Positions 1 to 4,925 of a stretch of DNA of 5,025 nt are shown here, in pieces (the stretch's first letter is position 1; each line of letters begins with the position of its first letter). The DNA lies in assembly GCA_021815525.1 (NCBI GenBank), contig JAKAGN010000240.1, positions 1 to 5,025 of the forward strand, in the 5' to 3' direction. A program made the translations under genes and the position numbers. This DNA comes from Deltaproteobacteria bacterium (GTDB lineage Bacteria > Desulfobacterota > Desulfobacteria > Desulfobacterales > Desulfatibacillaceae). The notes beneath the pieces are model-generated. The model ran no database searches. It saw only the letters and a list, made by a program, of their open reading frames with translations, and was not told the origin of the DNA.

Positions 1-61
1 CGTACGAAAAGTACGCGCCCTCATTGGCTTTTCGCGTGCCTTGCATTTCATCGTTTTTCAT

Positions 62-95
62 CAGCCTGTGTGAATTCGAATTTTTCAACAGGCTG
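62..95. repeat. Hairpin upstream of the iron-sulfur gene
   Basis: The arms CAGCCTGT (62-69) and ACAGGCTG (88-95) are perfectly complementary. After a single bulged G at 70 the stem continues with TGAA (71-74) against TTCA (84-87), leaving a 9-nt loop that contains TTCGAA. No T-tract follows on the plus strand, so a classical intrinsic terminator is not supported. It may mark the 3' end of an upstream gene or be a dispersed palindromic element. A shorter inverted repeat, CGTAC-GAAAA-GTACG, lies at 1-15. No coding sequence was recognised in 1-134. Confidence 0.5.
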
Positions 96-120
96 GTAAC
101 AGGCCCGGGGGGGGGCTGAT

Positions 121-126
121 AAAGGG
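121..126 (+). promoter_or_regulatory. Ribosome binding site deciding the start of the iron-sulfur protein gene
   Basis: AAAGGG sits 8 nt before the ATG at 135. The alternative in-frame GTG at 126 overlaps this purine run and would have no usable spacing, so ATG 135 is preferred. Confidence 0.45.
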
Positions 127-134
127 TGGGCGAG

Positions 135-1400
135 ATGGATGAAAAGGGTGTTGACGCGGCGGTGAGGCCGCCCGGCTGCGTGCGTTGCGGCCAGTGCATG
201 AGCGTGTGCCCGGTTTACGGCGCGACAAGGCGGGAGGAGGACGTGGCGCGCGGCCGGCTGGCGCTTCTGAAATGGGCCGGAGCCGAGCCCGAGCGGACCC
301 GCGAGGCCCTCTTCCGCTGCCTTTTGTGCGGCGCGTGCCAGTCGGTGTGCGCGGCGAGGGTCCCGGCCACGGAGGAGTTCCTGGCGGCCAGGCGGACGGC
401 CCGGGAGCACGGCGTGACGGCCTCCGTGAAGGCGCGGCTGGAGCTTGCGGCGCTTACCCGCAACGACCGGGCGGGCGACCTTATGAGGCGCGGCGGGCGG
501 CTCCTGGCGGCGCTTTTGTCCGGCGAGATACCAGAGACCTCGGGGCTTTTGCTCCGGTTTCCAGCCTCCTTTTTCGCCGGACGGCCGGTGATCCCGGCCA
601 TCGCGGCCCGCTCCTTCCTGGACTCGGCCGCGGCCCCCTCCCCAGGGGACGCCCGGCGGGTGGGCTTTTTCGTGGGCTGCGGGGCGAACCACATATTCAC
701 CGGCGCGGCGTCGGCGCTTCAAAACCTTGCAGGAAAATGCGGGGCAAGCATTTTCGCGCCAAGGGACCAGGGCTGCTGCGGGCTTCCGGCGCTGGCCGCC
801 GGGGACTTCGAGGCGGCGCGGAACCTCGCCCGCCGGAACGTGGCGGCCTTTGCGGATGCGCCCCTGGCGGCCTTGGTCACCGTGTGCGCATCCTGTGGGC
901 ATCAGGTGCTTTCCTGGCCCGGCTTGCTGGGCGAAGGCGACCCGCTGTATCCCAAGGCGCTTGCGCTGGCCCGCCTGCACAGGGACGCAGCCTCGTGGCT
1001 CCTGGCGGAGACCCGGCTTCCGGCGCTTCTTTCCGCCGCCAGGAAGCCGCCGGTGAACGTTTACTACCACGCGCCCTGCCACCTGCGCTTCGGCTCGGGC
1101 GCGGACGAGGGCCCCCTGCGATTGCTGGCGGCCGCGGCCCCGTCCGTGCGCCTGGTGGAGCCCGGCGTCGCCGCCTCCTGCTGCGGGCACGGGGGAAGCT
1201 TCAACGCCAAGCACCACGAGCTATCCATGGAAATTTTCGCGCCCTACGGCCAAAAGGTGCTGGCGGAGCGGCCCGATCTCGTCGTAACGGGCTGCACCGG
1301 CTGCCTCCTCCAGTTCACCGAGGGGGTGTACGCCCTGGGAAAGTCCGGGGAAACGGGGGTCTGCCATCCCCTTGAGCTGATGGGGCGGCTTCTTAACTGA
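135..1400 (+). CDS. (Fe-S)-binding protein, GlcF/LldE/HdrD type (glycolate/lactate oxidase iron-sulfur subunit-like)
   Basis: This 421-residue protein should pass electrons between a flavin dehydrogenase partner and a quinone or other redox carrier at the cytoplasmic face of the membrane. Two ferredoxin-like [4Fe-4S] motifs lie at the N-terminus: C15-C18-C21-C25-P, and C62-C65-C68-C72. The second lacks the usual proline straight after its last cysteine (CAARVP). Two CCG domains follow, both with canonical CX31-39CCX35-36CXXC spacing: C182, C214-C215, C251, C254 (CX31CCX35CX2C) and C315, C349-C350, C387, C390 (CX33CCX36CX2C). In HdrB/HdrD such domains hold non-cubane [4Fe-4S] clusters. Length is close to GlcF (about 400 residues). 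No transmembrane helix is evident, so it is not a full HdrD/HdrE-type membrane fusion. No GlcD-like FAD partner lies in the window; one could lie upstream. Hence the family is firm and the substrate (glycolate, lactate, other 2-hydroxyacid, or heterodisulfide) is not. GTG at 126 is an alternative start. Confidence 0.93.
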   Translation: MDEKGVDAAVRPPGCVRCGQCMSVCPVYGATRREEDVARGRLALLKWAGAEPERTREALFRCLLCGACQSVCAARVPATEEFLAARRTAREHGVTASVKARLELAALTRNDRAGDLMRRGGRLLAALLSGEIPETSGLLLRFPASFFAGRPVIPAIAARSFLDSAAAPSPGDARRVGFFVGCGANHIFTGAASALQNLAGKCGASIFAPRDQGCCGLPALAAGDFEAARNLARRNVAAFADAPLAALVTVCASCGHQVLSWPGLLGEGDPLYPKALALARLHRDAASWLLAETRLPALLSAARKPPVNVYYHAPCHLRFGSGADEGPLRLLAAAAPSVRLVEPGVAASCCGHGGSFNAKHHELSMEIFAPYGQKVLAERPDLVVTGCTGCLLQFTEGVYALGKSGETGVCHPLELMGRLLN

Positions 1401-1467
1401 GCAGCATTTTATAACTATATGTTTTTGATGAATAAACTGGCTAAGCACCAAAGCTTTGATGCATTCC

Positions 1468-1474
1468 GGGGAGG
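1468..1474 (+). promoter_or_regulatory. Ribosome binding site deciding the start of the cupin gene
   Basis: GGGGAGG directly abuts the ATG at 1475 but stands 9 nt before the in-frame ATG at 1484. The second spacing is workable and the first is not, so translation most likely starts at 1484, removing three residues (MGL) from the longest reading frame. Confidence 0.6.
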
Positions 1475-1483
1475 ATGGGGCTC

Positions 1484-1984
1484 ATGCAGACCGCGCGGGA
1501 CTTGATCGCAAGACTGAATCTTCTCCGCCATCCCGAAGGGGGGTGGTTCCGGGAGACCTACCGCGCGGCGGAGCTTGCGCCCGGCCCGGCGCTGCCGGAA
1601 AGGTTCGGCGGGAGCCGCGCCTTTTCCACGGCCATTTATTTTCTGCTGGAAAAGGGCGACATCTCGGCCCTGCACAGGATAAAATCCGATGAAATCTGGC
1701 ACTTCTACGCGGGCACCCCGGTCCTAGTCCATGTCATATCGCAGGACGGCTCATATCGGGCGCTGAAGCTGGGGCCGGACCCGGAATCGGGGGACAGCTT
1801 TCAGATTGTGGTGCCGGCCGGCTCCTGGTTCGGAGCGGAGGTCACCGAAGGCGATTACTCCCTGGTGGGCTGCACCGTGGCCCCGGGCTTCGACTTCGCC
1901 GATTTCGAGCTGGCCGACGGTAGGCTTCTTGCGGAGATTTACCCCATGCATTCGGAAATCATAAGGCGGCTGGCGCGGAGATAA
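1484..1984 (+). CDS. DUF985 cupin-fold protein (Cupin_5 family)
   Basis: A 166-residue single-domain protein that reads as a full-length member of the DUF985/Cupin_5 family (PF06172). Characteristic blocks appear in order: HPEGGWFRETYR (16-27), STAIYFLL (48-55), ALHRIKSDEIWHFYAG (62-77), VVPAGSWFGAE (109-119) and VGCTVAPGFDFADFEL (128-143). The double-stranded beta-helix fold is known for the family (yeast YML079w is a structural example), but no general enzymatic activity is established. H64, E70 and H73 are the natural candidates for a ligand or metal site in the cupin pocket; that is inference. There is no signal peptide, so it is probably cytosolic. It follows the iron-sulfur gene by 83 bp on the same strand. 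The gap is AT-rich (TATAAC at 1410-1415, no convincing -35 box), so either read-through or a weak own promoter is possible. Confidence 0.93.
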   Translation: MQTARDLIARLNLLRHPEGGWFRETYRAAELAPGPALPERFGGSRAFSTAIYFLLEKGDISALHRIKSDEIWHFYAGTPVLVHVISQDGSYRALKLGPDPESGDSFQIVVPAGSWFGAEVTEGDYSLVGCTVAPGFDFADFELADGRLLAEIYPMHSEIIRRLARR

Positions 1985-2036
1985 CGCCTGTCTTGAAAAG
2001 GCCGCAGCCTCATTATCGGCCCCGCACCCAACCCGG

Positions 2037-2155
2037 GGGCTTTGCAGGACCGCCGCAGACAAGGAAGACGAAGCGGGGCGGGAAGTCAGTACGTTAGTAC
2101 ATGACGCCCCGCCCCGCGATGTTTTACGCCGTATCCGGCGATTCCTGCGAAGCCC
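2037..2155. repeat. Nested 119-bp imperfect palindrome between convergent genes
   Basis: Outer arms GGGCTTTGCAGGA (2037-2049) and TCCTGCGAAGCCC (2143-2155) pair over 13 positions with one G-U. The pairing resumes with CGCCG (2051-2055) against CGGCG (2136-2140). A largely unpaired internal loop follows, and then the inner stem described separately at 2073-2117. CGCCG at 2127-2131 can compete for the same CGGCG to form a small local hairpin. The right end stops two bases short of the stop codon of the minus-strand gene. Size and layering suggest a dispersed palindromic element placed at gene 3' ends; whether it recurs in the genome cannot be seen here. Confidence 0.65.
2073..2117. terminator. 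Strong hairpin, possible bidirectional transcription end
   Basis: Arms GCGGGGCGGG (2073-2082) and CCCGCCCCGC (2108-2117) are perfect. After a 2x2 internal loop, GTCA/TGAC (2085-2088/2102-2105) and GTAC/GTAC (2089-2092/2097-2100) pair, with one bulged A at 2101 and a GTTA tetraloop. It lies where transcripts of the cupin gene (+) and the glutamate-synthase-like gene (-) converge. Neither strand has a proper U-tract after the stem (GATGTTTTACG on plus, TTCGTCTTCC on minus), so termination is plausible from position and stability but not typical of intrinsic terminators. Confidence 0.45.
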
Positions 2156-2157
2156 TG

Positions 2158-3744
2158 CTACTTGGCGTCGATGATGGCCAGCGCCTCTTCCCTATACGCG
2201 TCCATCACGTAGTCAAGGCCCGTCACCTTGGCGGCTTCGGGGGTGAGGGCGAAGACGTCGCGGCGGGTGATGAGCTCGGGACGCCACTTGCGCGCGCCCG
2301 CCATGAGCTGCTGGAGCCCCACGCGGAGCTTTTCGGAGGCCGAGTAGATGCCCACCGCGCCTAAGGGGAACTTCTCCACGTCCTTGCCGAACTTTTCCTT
2401 CAGGTCTTCGTAGCAGACGAAGATTTCTTCCTTGGTGGTTCCGAACTTGTTGACGGTGGGGGGAAGCCCGCCGTCCTCGCCCTTCAACCACAGGCCGATG
2501 TTTTTGCCCACCATGCCGGGGATCATCAGCGCCCGGCCCATGCACACGGCCTTGCAGTAGGGAGCGCCAAGGGCCAGGGCCTTGAAGATGTGGTCCTCGG
2601 AGGAGAAGCCGCCCGCAAAGGCTATGTCCGGCACCCAGCGGCCGGCCGCGGCCAGGCGCGCGCAAAGCTCGTAGGCCATCGAATGGAGATAGAGGGAAGG
2701 CACGCCCCACTCCTGCATCATGCGCCAGGGGCTCATGCCCGTGCCGCCGGAAGCGCCGTCGATGGTGAGAAGATCGAGGCGGGCGTCGGAGGACCAGCGG
2801 ATGGCCATTGCAAGCTCCCGCATGGGATAAGCGCCGGTCTTCAGGGTGACGCGCTTGGCCCCGAGCGAGCGCAGGCGCTGGACCTCGGCCATGAAGCCGG
2901 CCTGGTCCACGAAGCCAAGGCGGCTGTGGCGCTCGAACTCCTTGATGGCCCCGGCCTTGAATGCCGCCTGGTTGGCGGGAAGGGTGGGGTCGGGGGTCAC
3001 GATGTAGCCGCGTTTTTTAAGCTCCAAGGCGCGCTCCAGCTGGCCCACCTTGATCTCGCCGCCGATGCACTTGGCGCCCTGGCCCCACTTGAGCTCGATG
3101 GTTTCCACACCCAGCTTGTCGATGACGTACTCGGCCACGCCCAGGCGGGTGTCCTCCACGTTCATCTGAACCAGGATGTCGCCGTAGCCCTGGTGAAAAC
3201 GGCGATACTCCTCAACCCGGCGTTTCATGTCCGGCGAGTTTTTCACCTTGCCGTTCTTGTCGAACTCAAGCTTGGGATCGATGCCGCACACGTTCTCGCC
3301 GCAGACCAGGGTGATGCCGGAGATGGCCGCGCCGATGGCGAAGTGCTCCCAGTTCTTGCGGGCGATCTCGGTGGAGCCAAGAGCGCCGGTGAACATGGGC
3401 ACCTTCATCTTGACCTTGTCCTTGACGCCGAAGGCGCACTCCGTGGAGACGGCCGGAAAGGTCGCGCTGTCCGGGTCGGGGTAGGCGCCTTCCGCGCCCA
3501 GGGCGTAGCCCGCGATGTTCAGATGGGTGTAGTCTACCGGGTAGTCCTTGTCGTTTCCGGCGGTTATCTCGCCGAAGGGGCCGGGATAAAGAAGCTCGCG
3601 GCTGCGGAAGGTGGCCTTGAACATGTCGCAGTTGCCCTTGCAGCCGTCCATGCAGCGGCTGCACAGGCCCGACTGGGGCACCACGTCGCGGGAGCGGTTC
3701 TTGGTTCCCAAGGTTTCGCTGGAGTTTGCCACGGAAAGGCTCAT
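2158..3744 (-). CDS. FMN-binding glutamate synthase family protein (stand-alone synthase domain)
   Basis: A 528-residue protein corresponding to the FMN-binding synthase domain (PF01645) of glutamate synthase, without the N-terminal glutaminase domain and without the C-terminal GXGXG domain. Family landmarks are IELKWGQGAKCIGG (216-229, the counterpart of QGAKPGEGG in GltB), TIDGASGGTGMSPW (327-340, FMN/substrate loop) and FAGGFSSEDHIFKALALGA (376-394, phosphate-binding region). A cysteine motif at the N-terminus, C28-X2-C31-X3-C35-X3-C39, may hold an Fe-S cluster. The CX5CX4C 3Fe-4S motif of classical GltS is not recognisable; C397 and C401 lie in the corresponding area. ATG 3744 is preceded by AGGAGG (3754-3749) with 4-nt spacing. 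The gene stands alone, convergent with the cupin and divergent from the lipoprotein, behind a leader with a terminator-like hairpin. It may be an ammonia-dependent or partner-dependent enzyme, or act on another amino acid; glutamate synthesis itself is not demonstrated. Confidence 0.93.
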   Translation of the reverse strand: MSLSVANSSETLGTKNRSRDVVPQSGLCSRCMDGCKGNCDMFKATFRSRELLYPGPFGEITAGNDKDYPVDYTHLNIAGYALGAEGAYPDPDSATFPAVSTECAFGVKDKVKMKVPMFTGALGSTEIARKNWEHFAIGAAISGITLVCGENVCGIDPKLEFDKNGKVKNSPDMKRRVEEYRRFHQGYGDILVQMNVEDTRLGVAEYVIDKLGVETIELKWGQGAKCIGGEIKVGQLERALELKKRGYIVTPDPTLPANQAAFKAGAIKEFERHSRLGFVDQAGFMAEVQRLRSLGAKRVTLKTGAYPMRELAMAIRWSSDARLDLLTIDGASGGTGMSPWRMMQEWGVPSLYLHSMAYELCARLAAAGRWVPDIAFAGGFSSEDHIFKALALGAPYCKAVCMGRALMIPGMVGKNIGLWLKGEDGGLPPTVNKFGTTKEEIFVCYEDLKEKFGKDVEKFPLGAVGIYSASEKLRVGLQQLMAGARKWRPELITRRDVFALTPEAAKVTGLDYVMDAYREEALAIIDAK

Positions 3745-3797
3745 GAGTCCTCCTAAAAAAATTGTTATGAAATTAAGTTGGTCCGATTCGCGGACGC

Positions 3798-3837
3798 AAA
3801 AAAAGTCCGCGTCTTCCGGCAGGAAGGAAAGCGGACT
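3798..3837 (-). terminator. Intrinsic terminator in the leader of the glutamate-synthase-like gene (candidate attenuator)
   Basis: Read on the minus strand, AGTCCGC (3837-3831) pairs with GCGGACT (3810-3804), enclosing TTTCC/GGAAG with an 8-nt loop and a two-base bulge on the right side. The stem runs straight into seven T (3804-3798, the first also paired). This is a textbook Rho-independent terminator. It lies 53 bp before the start codon and downstream of the promoter-like boxes at 3906-3878, with no minus-strand gene upstream for it to close. A further arm GTCCGCG (3795-3789) can pair with CGCGGAC (3811-3805) in read-through RNA, and CGGAC (3785-3781) can pair with that arm in turn. Confidence 0.75.
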
Positions 3838-3877
3838 GGCTTCGCCGTGGTGGAAACCGCGTTTGCGCGTCGGGGGG

Positions 3878-3906
3878 ATGCTAAAGGGTGGTCAAACTGA
3901 TGTCAA
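3878..3906 (-). promoter_or_regulatory. Predicted sigma-70-type promoter of the glutamate-synthase-like gene
   Basis: On the minus strand a perfect -35 box TTGACA (3906-3901) is followed after 17 bp by TAGCAT (3883-3878), which matches four of six consensus -10 positions. A start near 3871 would give a leader of about 125 nt, with the terminator hairpin beginning about 35 nt in. TATACT at 3925-3920 is an alternative -10 box but has no good -35. Confidence 0.5.
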
Positions 3907-3930
3907 GATGTTTTTGTTCAGTATAGATGA

Positions 3931-3957
3931 CAATTATTTAGTAAAACTAAATAATTG
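3931..3957. promoter_or_regulatory. Perfect 27-bp AT-rich palindrome, candidate operator
   Basis: CAATTATTTAGT (3931-3942) and ACTAAATAATTG (3946-3957) are exact reverse complements around AAA. The dyad lies 24 bp upstream of the predicted -35 box of the minus-strand promoter and about 70 bp upstream of the plus-strand -10 box, a typical place for a regulator shared by two divergent genes. The low GC content argues against an RNA terminator. I do not recognise a specific regulator motif. Confidence 0.55.
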
Positions 3958-3978
3958 CAAATTAAAAAAGTATGAATG

Positions 3979-4018
3979 AAAAAATCTTCCCGGGCCGGGA
4001 ACGCTTCCCTCCCCGGGA
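3979..4018 (-). terminator. Terminator-like hairpin on the minus strand in the divergent region
   Basis: TCCCGGG (4018-4012) pairs with CCCGGGA (3994-3988); inside it GGGAA (4009-4005) pairs with TTCCC (4001-3997) around a GCG triloop, separated by a 2x2 internal loop. After AGA, six T follow (3984-3979). No minus-strand gene is recognised to its right, so it may stop antisense transcription through the lipoprotein gene or be a DNA-level site. TTCCCGG-G-CCGGGAA (3987-4001) is also an independent palindrome. The hairpin DNA overlaps the expected -35 region of the plus-strand promoter. Confidence 0.45.
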
Positions 4019-4033
4019 TCATTGTGGTATAAT
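4005..4033 (+). promoter_or_regulatory. Extended -10 promoter of the lipoprotein gene
   Basis: A perfect TATAAT at 4028-4033 is preceded by TGG, giving the TGN extended -10 form. The -35 hexamer at 17-bp spacing is weak (TTCCCT, 4005-4010), as is usual for extended -10 promoters. A start near 4040 would leave a leader of about 52 nt. Two overlapping 10-bp palindromes, ATGAATTCAT (4032-4041) and ATATGCATAT (4040-4049), cover the predicted start site. Confidence 0.6.
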
Positions 4034-4091
4034 GAATTCATATGCATATTTCAGGTGGTTCGCGCATTCCCCCCCAAATAGAGGAGGCTCC

Positions 4092-4520
4092 ATGAACCGT
4101 TTCCTGCTTCTCATCCCGGTGGCGGGCATGTTTCTATGCGCCTGCGCATCGGGCGGCCCCGGCGGAGTGGCGGACGGGCGTCTGGCCGCCTGCCCGAAAT
4201 CCCCCAACTGCGTTTCAAGCGGGGCAACGGACGACCGCCACCGCATAGCCCCCATAGCCTTCACCGGCGACCCCGAGGCGGCCCTTTCGCGCCTCGCCGA
4301 CATCGCCATCGCCATGAAGGGCAAGGTGGCGGAACGCAAGCCCGGCTACCTCCACGCCACCTTCTCCTCCCGCGTCTTCGGATTCACCGACGACGTGGAG
4401 TTTCTGGCCGACCCGGCCGCCGGCGTGATCCAGGTGCGCTCCGCCGCCCGGCACGGCTACTCGGACTTCGGAGTGAACCGGAAAAGAATGGAGGAAATCC
4501 GCAAGCGTTTCAGCCAATAG
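4092..4520 (+). CDS. DUF1499 domain lipoprotein
   Basis: A 142-residue protein with a lipoprotein signal: MNR, a hydrophobic stretch (4-15) and the lipobox LCAC, which predicts lipid attachment at C18. Alanine at +2 suggests outer-membrane delivery in a Gram-negative cell. The mature part is a DUF1499 domain (PF07386): CPKSPNCVSS (34-43), YLHATFSSRVFGFTDDVEF (86-104), and GVIQVRSAARHGYSDFGVNR (111-130) followed by KRMEEIR. Family function is unknown. C34 and C40 are conserved in the family's CPxSPNCV block. The reading frame is open upstream to an ATG at 3972, but ATG 4092 is chosen because GAGGAGG (4081-4087) precedes it and it starts the signal peptide. It is transcribed away from the glutamate-synthase-like gene and appears monocistronic. 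Confidence 0.93.
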   Translation: MNRFLLLIPVAGMFLCACASGGPGGVADGRLAACPKSPNCVSSGATDDRHRIAPIAFTGDPEAALSRLADIAIAMKGKVAERKPGYLHATFSSRVFGFTDDVEFLADPAAGVIQVRSAARHGYSDFGVNRKRMEEIRKRFSQ

Positions 4521-4528
4521 AAAAAAAA

Positions 4529-4634
4529 TGCCTCCGGCGGCCGGGGAGACTACGTCCCCCCGGCCCCCCGATAATGGCTCCGCGTGCTTCGCACGCTCCG
4601 CGAGTATTTGGAGGGCTCCGCATCCTTCCATCCG
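4529..4634 (+). repeat. REP-like palindromic element, left copy
   Basis: It begins nine bases after the lipoprotein stop codon, behind a run of eight A. The first hairpin is GGCCGGGG (4539-4546) with CCCCGGCC (4558-4565), then an A/C mismatch, GAC/GTC and a TAC loop. After CCCCCGATAA a second hairpin follows, GCGTGC-TTC-GCACGC (4582-4596). The copy ends with GGAGGGCTCCGCATCC and neighbours (4610-4634). The same order of parts is present in reverse orientation at 4926-5025. The first stem may also end lipoprotein transcription, although no T-tract follows on the plus strand. On the minus strand the eight-T run follows it at a distance of ten bases. Confidence 0.6.
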
Positions 4635-4672
4635 AAACCCGGAAGGGTGTAAAAAGGACTCCGTGTAAATCA

Positions 4673-4687
4673 GCCGGGGTGCCCGGC
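4673..4687. repeat. Small GC hairpin
   Basis: GCCGGG (4673-4678) and CCCGGC (4682-4687) form a perfect 6-bp stem with a GTG triloop. The surrounding 4635-4747 has no supported gene; a short direct repeat GTGTAAA flanks its left side (4647-4653 and 4663-4669). Confidence 0.4.
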
Positions 4688-4747
4688 GAATCCGCAAGCT
4701 CGGTCCCACACGCCTTTTTGGAAATAATCCATAATATCCGTAAAAAT

Positions 4748-4837
4748 TTAAGGATGATACCTTAAGTGCGTTCATTTTTTGAACGCTTGCGCCTCGATTC
4801 TTCCATCACCTGATGGAAGCGTTCATTTTTTGAACGC
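4748..4837. repeat. Cluster of four perfect dyads including two identical 19-bp palindromes
   Basis: In order: TTAAGG-ATGATA-CCTTAA (4748-4765); GCGTTCA-TTTTT-TGAACGC (4768-4786); TTCCATCA-CC-TGATGGAA (4801-4818); and a second exact copy of GCGTTCA-TTTTT-TGAACGC (4819-4837). The two 19-bp copies start 51 bp apart, close to five helical turns. The DNA lies between the two REP-like copies and overlaps no recognised gene. It could be a pair of operators, a multi-hairpin RNA or the core of a repeat element. TTGAAC (4830-4835) with TGTAAT (4854-4859) at 18-bp spacing is a weak rightward promoter candidate whose -35 overlaps the second dyad. Confidence 0.7.
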
Positions 4838-4884
4838 TCCGACCTCAACTACCTGTAATTCATGCATTTTAATCCTGCAACCAC

Positions 4885-4903
4885 GGCCGTCTCCACCACG
4901 GCC
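4885..4903. repeat. Hairpin GGCCGT/ACGGCC
   Basis: GGCCGT (4885-4890) pairs with ACGGCC (4898-4903) across a 7-nt loop. CCACGGCC also occurs as a direct repeat (4881-4888 and 4896-4903). A pyrimidine-rich stretch follows, but not a T-tract, so termination is not claimed. Confidence 0.35.
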
Positions 4904-4925
4904 CTCTTTCCCTCCTTACGATTGT

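Noticed and set aside
48..1217. 389-residue minus-strand open frame antisense to the iron-sulfur gene.
   Set aside because: Low-complexity Arg/Gly/Pro/Ala-rich translation typical of the reverse strand of a GC-rich gene; the plus-strand frame has complete family motifs.
1401..1474. Promoter for the cupin gene based on TATAAC at 1410-1415.
   Set aside because: No -35 box at a workable distance; only the AT-richness supports it.
2590..3756. 388-residue plus-strand open frame opposite the glutamate-synthase-like gene.
   Set aside because: Ala/Gly/His/Leu-rich shadow of the real minus-strand gene, with no domain and no ribosome binding site of note.
3797..3871. c-di-GMP-type riboswitch, because of GCAAAC and GGCGAAGCC stretches in the leader RNA.
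   Set aside because: The resemblance is limited to short, common loops; the conserved paired framework could not be traced, and the space before the terminator is too short for the full aptamer.
3972..4091. 40-residue N-terminal extension of the lipoprotein from ATG 3972.
   Set aside because: It would bury the signal peptide and start upstream of the predicted promoter; ATG 4092 has the Shine-Dalgarno sequence and the lipobox at the right distance.
4215..4775. 186-residue minus-strand open frame.
   Set aside because: Half is antisense to the DUF1499 gene and half translates the REP-like element; no start signal or family resemblance.
4748..4837. CRISPR-like array, because of two identical 19-bp palindromic repeats with a 32-bp spacing.
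   Set aside because: Only two repeats, the intervening DNA is itself a perfect palindrome in part, and no cas gene is present.
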